Source: CATQHD01 sp965243165 (lineage in GTDB: Bacteria > Actinomycetota > Acidimicrobiia > Spongiisociales > Spongiisociaceae). From it: a stretch of DNA of 64,000 nucleotides. Position numbers and translations under genes: made by a program. The stretch spans positions 2,790,001 to 2,854,000 of the forward strand of contig OZ251535.1 in NCBI GenBank assembly GCA_965243165.1, in the 5' to 3' direction. The notes beneath the pieces were generated by a model. That model was given only the letters and a program-made list of their open reading frames with translations. It ran no database searches and was not told the origin of the DNA. Within the stretch, counting starts at the first letter, position 1. Every line of letters begins with the position of its first letter. Below are positions 61,742-64,000 of the stretch, piece after piece.

Positions 61742-62695
61742 TTACGGCCCGCCCAAGCCGTGGCGGGCCAGGTATTCGTCGTTCCAGATCTTCGACAGGT
61801 ATCCCCGCCCCGAATCGGGCAGCAGCACCACCACCAGTTTGGATTCGTCCTCGGCGGCCGCTTCGAGGGCGGCGTGGAGGGCCATCCCGGCGGACCCTCC
61901 GGCGAGGATGCCCTCGGTGCGGGCCAGCCGCCGGGCCATGGCGAAGGACTGCCGGTCGTTCACCATCACATAACGGTCCACCACCCCCGGATCGAAGGTC
62001 TCAGGCCAGAAGTCCTCCCCCACCCCCTCCACCTTGTATTGGTGGACCTCGTCCTCGGAGGGGGCGGTGAAGATGGATCCTTCGGGGTCGGCGCCCACCA
62101 CCTCCACCCCCGGTTTGCGTTCCTTCAGATAACGGCCCGCCCCGCTGATGGTGCCGCCCGTCCCCACCCCGGCCGCGAAGACGTCCAACTCCCCTCCGGT
62201 CTGCTCCCAGATCTCCGGGCCGGTGGTCAGGTAGTGGGCTTCGGGGTTGGCCGGATTGGAATACTGGTCGGGGAGGTAGGCCCCTTCGATCTCGGCGGCC
62301 AGGCGGCGCGCCGCCCCGTAGTAGGAATCCTCGTCCTCGGGCAGCAGGTCGGTGGGGGTAACGATCACCTCCGCCCCGTAGGCCTCCAAGAGGGCGATCT
62401 TCTCGGTAGAAACCTTGTCGGGAACGGTGCATATCACCCGGTAACCCCGCACCGCCCCCGCCATTGCCAGACCGGCCCCGGTGTTGCCGGAGGTGGGCTC
62501 GACGATCGTACCGCCCTCCCGCAGCAGGCCCATCCGCTCAGCCCGGTCGATCATGGCAACTCCGATCCGGTCCTTGACCGACCCGGCCGGATTCAGAAAG
62601 TCGAGTTTGGCGGCCAGGTTGCCCGCCGGATGGAGCCGCCCCAACCTGACGACCGGCGTCCCCCCGACTGCCGCCGTTGCGCTTTCATAGATCAT
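61742..62695 (-). CDS. Cysteine synthase / cystathionine beta-synthase family enzyme
   Basis: PLP enzyme of fold type II, 317 aa. The Schiff-base Lys is in LDFLNPAGSVKDRIG, the phosphate loop is GTGGTISGAGRYL, and PTSGNTGAGLAMA binds the substrate carboxylate. ATG 62695 begins the usual MIYESATAAVGGTPVVRL N-terminus. It lacks the regulatory CBS domain pair. Actinobacteria have both cysteine synthases and short cystathionine beta-synthases of this shape, so the precise reaction is open. It lies 28 bp downstream of the DUF255 gene on the same strand. Confidence 0.88.
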   Translation of the reverse strand: MIYESATAAVGGTPVVRLGRLHPAGNLAAKLDFLNPAGSVKDRIGVAMIDRAERMGLLREGGTIVEPTSGNTGAGLAMAGAVRGYRVICTVPDKVSTEKIALLEAYGAEVIVTPTDLLPEDEDSYYGAARRLAAEIEGAYLPDQYSNPANPEAHYLTTGPEIWEQTGGELDVFAAGVGTGGTISGAGRYLKERKPGVEVVGADPEGSIFTAPSEDEVHQYKVEGVGEDFWPETFDPGVVDRYVMVNDRQSFAMARRLARTEGILAGGSAGMALHAALEAAAEDESKLVVVLLPDSGRGYLSKIWNDEYLARHGLGGP

Positions 62696-62723
62696 GGGCA
62701 CACAGGGTAGACGGCCGGGGAGC

Positions 62724-64000
62724 TCACAGTTGGGAGACCATGGCCTGATAGTCGTCGACCGGGCGGAGGCACACCCCCCGCTCGCAGACATAGGCCTTGG
62801 TCTCGTCGGGATGGAAACGTCCGGCCAGCAGGGGGACCGCTTCGGCGGCGGCGGGGCCGGCGGCGGCGGCCACTATCACGTTGGGCCGGTACTCCCCCGC
62901 CAGACGGGAAGCCCAGTCGAGGGCGTCCGGGCCGGTGATCGCCGCCTCCTTGTAACCCGCTCCGGCGGCGGCCAGCACCGCCAGCAGATGGCCGACCGCG
63001 CCGGGAGCGGCTTCTATCAGGCGGGCGGCCGCCTTGACGATCTGCTCATAGCGGTCGTAGTAGGAGAAGTCGCCGGTCAGATGGGCGGCCAGCACGAAGC
63101 ACTCGGCGGCCAGCGACGCCCCCGAGGCGCTGGGGTTGTCCTGCTGATCGGGCGGTCGCACCACCAACTCGGAGACGTCGGCGGCGCTGGCGAACACCAC
63201 CCCCTGAGGCCCGCCGAAATGGGGTTCCAGCAGGTCGACGAGGCCGAGCGCCGCCTCGAACCATTCCGTTTCTCCGGTGGCCTGGTACAGCTCGAGCAGA
63301 CCCAAGGCGTAGGAAGCGTGGTCGTCCAAAAACCCAACCACCGGGGACAGGCCGTTGCTCCAGGTACGCGCCAACCGCCCGTCGGGGCGGCGCATCTCGC
63401 CCAGCACGAACCGGGCGTTGGCGCGGGCCGCCTCCAGATAGCGCCCCTCTCCCAATGCCGCGCCGGCCGCGGCCAGGGCCCGCACCGCCAAGCCGTTCCA
63501 GGCCGTGACTATCTTGTGGTCCAAGCCCGGCCGGATCCTCTCCGCCCGGCGCTCCAGCAACCGGGCCGCGGCCCGCCCGACGGCGGCTGATGCTTCCTCG
63601 TCCGACATGCCGAACCGCTCCGCGACCAGATCCATCGGCAGGGCGGCCGATAGAACGTTGGCCCCCTCGAAGTTGCCGCCCGGAGTAACCCCGAAGTAGG
63701 CGGCCGCCGCCGGCCCGTCTTCCGGGCCCGCCGCCTCATGGAACTCCTCGTGGGTAAAAACGTAGAACTTGCCTTCCTCGCCTTCGGAGTCGGCGTCCTC
63801 GGCCGCGTAGAAACCCCCGCCGGGGTGGGCGAGGTCGCGCAGTATGTATTCGAGGGCCTCCACCGCCGCCCGGCGGTAGAGCGGATCGCCGGCCGCCTGC
63901 CAGGCCCGCAGGTAGAGCCGGGCCAGGTCGGCGTTGTCGTAGAGCATCTTCTCGAAATGGGGCACCAGCCAGATCCGGTCCACTGCGTAGCGGGCGAAAC
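62724..64000 (-). CDS. DUF255 thioredoxin-domain protein (YyaL/SPATA20 family), C-terminal part
   Basis: The frame runs off the right edge, so only about 425 C-terminal residues are seen. The segment FARYAVDRIWLVPHFEKMLYDNADLARLY, then GGFYAAEDADSEGEEGKFYVFT and AWNGLAVRALAAAG are typical of the (alpha/alpha)6-barrel part of YyaL-type proteins. The last part has CERGVCLRPVDD. The N-terminal thioredoxin-like domain lies outside the window. The family function is poorly known; a role in redox or sugar epimerisation has been suggested only from the fold. Confidence 0.9.
   Translation of the reverse strand, partial: FARYAVDRIWLVPHFEKMLYDNADLARLYLRAWQAAGDPLYRRAAVEALEYILRDLAHPGGGFYAAEDADSEGEEGKFYVFTHEEFHEAAGPEDGPAAAAYFGVTPGGNFEGANVLSAALPMDLVAERFGMSDEEASAAVGRAAARLLERRAERIRPGLDHKIVTAWNGLAVRALAAAGAALGEGRYLEAARANARFVLGEMRRPDGRLARTWSNGLSPVVGFLDDHASYALGLLELYQATGETEWFEAALGLVDLLEPHFGGPQGVVFASAADVSELVVRPPDQQDNPSASGASLAAECFVLAAHLTGDFSYYDRYEQIVKAAARLIEAAPGAVGHLLAVLAAAGAGYKEAAITGPDALDWASRLAGEYRPNVIVAAAAGPAAAEAVPLLAGRFHPDETKAYVCERGVCLRPVDDYQAMVSQL

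Overview
The window is high-GC DNA from what looks like an uncultured actinobacterium, possibly in or near Acidimicrobiia. I infer this from several lineage markers seen together: an Rv2466c-type mycothiol-linked oxidoreductase, an arsenate-mycothiol transferase, a polyphosphate glucokinase, two LLM-class (F420-type) oxidoreductases, a long-form S-adenosylhomocysteinase and a probably leaderless leader-peptide mRNA. No rRNA is present, so the taxonomy is not proven.

Layout. 0-4.2 kb: a minus-strand argC-argB-argD-ogt run with ARG-box operators in front of argC. 4.6-12.6 kb: a short-form serA, then a DNA-repair pair consisting of a 1668-residue DnaQ-DinG-RecQ fusion and a UvrD-like helicase. 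12.9-19.7 kb: a complete dipeptide-type ABC importer operon that ends in an alcohol-dehydrogenase-like gene. 19.7-23.6 kb: phosphotriesterase-like, SDR, TIGR04255-like and phytanoyl-CoA dioxygenase genes. 23.6-28.9 kb: a rearranged island with an AT-rich DUF433/DUF5615 pair, a broken second argH, ends of two different insertion sequences, an RCC1-repeat lipoprotein and a DUF433 remnant beside the intact argH. 28.9-32.1 kb: argG, argR (with its own ARG box) and ahcY. 32.5-39.2 kb: an AAA ATPase, then a plus-strand catabolic run (aminotransferase, RraA-like, free lipoyl carrier, SDR, E1 alpha, E1 beta). 39.2-45.9 kb: a PDZ lipoprotein, lgt, a dGTPase gene destroyed by an intact ISL3-type element, and an AAA/DUF4143 ATPase. 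46.0-47.3 kb: DAHP synthase-chorismate mutase behind an aromatic-codon attenuator. 47.3-64 kb: central metabolism (pepN, manA, gnd, ppgK), an arsenic pair, hflX, tRNA-Sec and cysteine synthase.

The strongest discovery is a selenocysteine system. The gene at 49207-49848 is an Rv2466c homologue whose first catalytic Cys codon is UGA, giving U-P-W-C where the family has C-P-W-C. The UGA is followed by an 8-bp hairpin with a GGU loop at the spacing expected of a bacterial SECIS. A 95-nt tRNA with anticodon UCA (selC) lies 10 kb away in the same window. Other notable observations are the DnaQ-DinG-RecQ fusion, the Phe/Tyr attenuator, the reciprocal decay of a duplicated argH-DUF433 segment, a three-copy intergenic repeat family, and a structured roughly 280-nt transcript at 61.4-61.7 kb with an extended perfect Shine-Dalgarno sequence.
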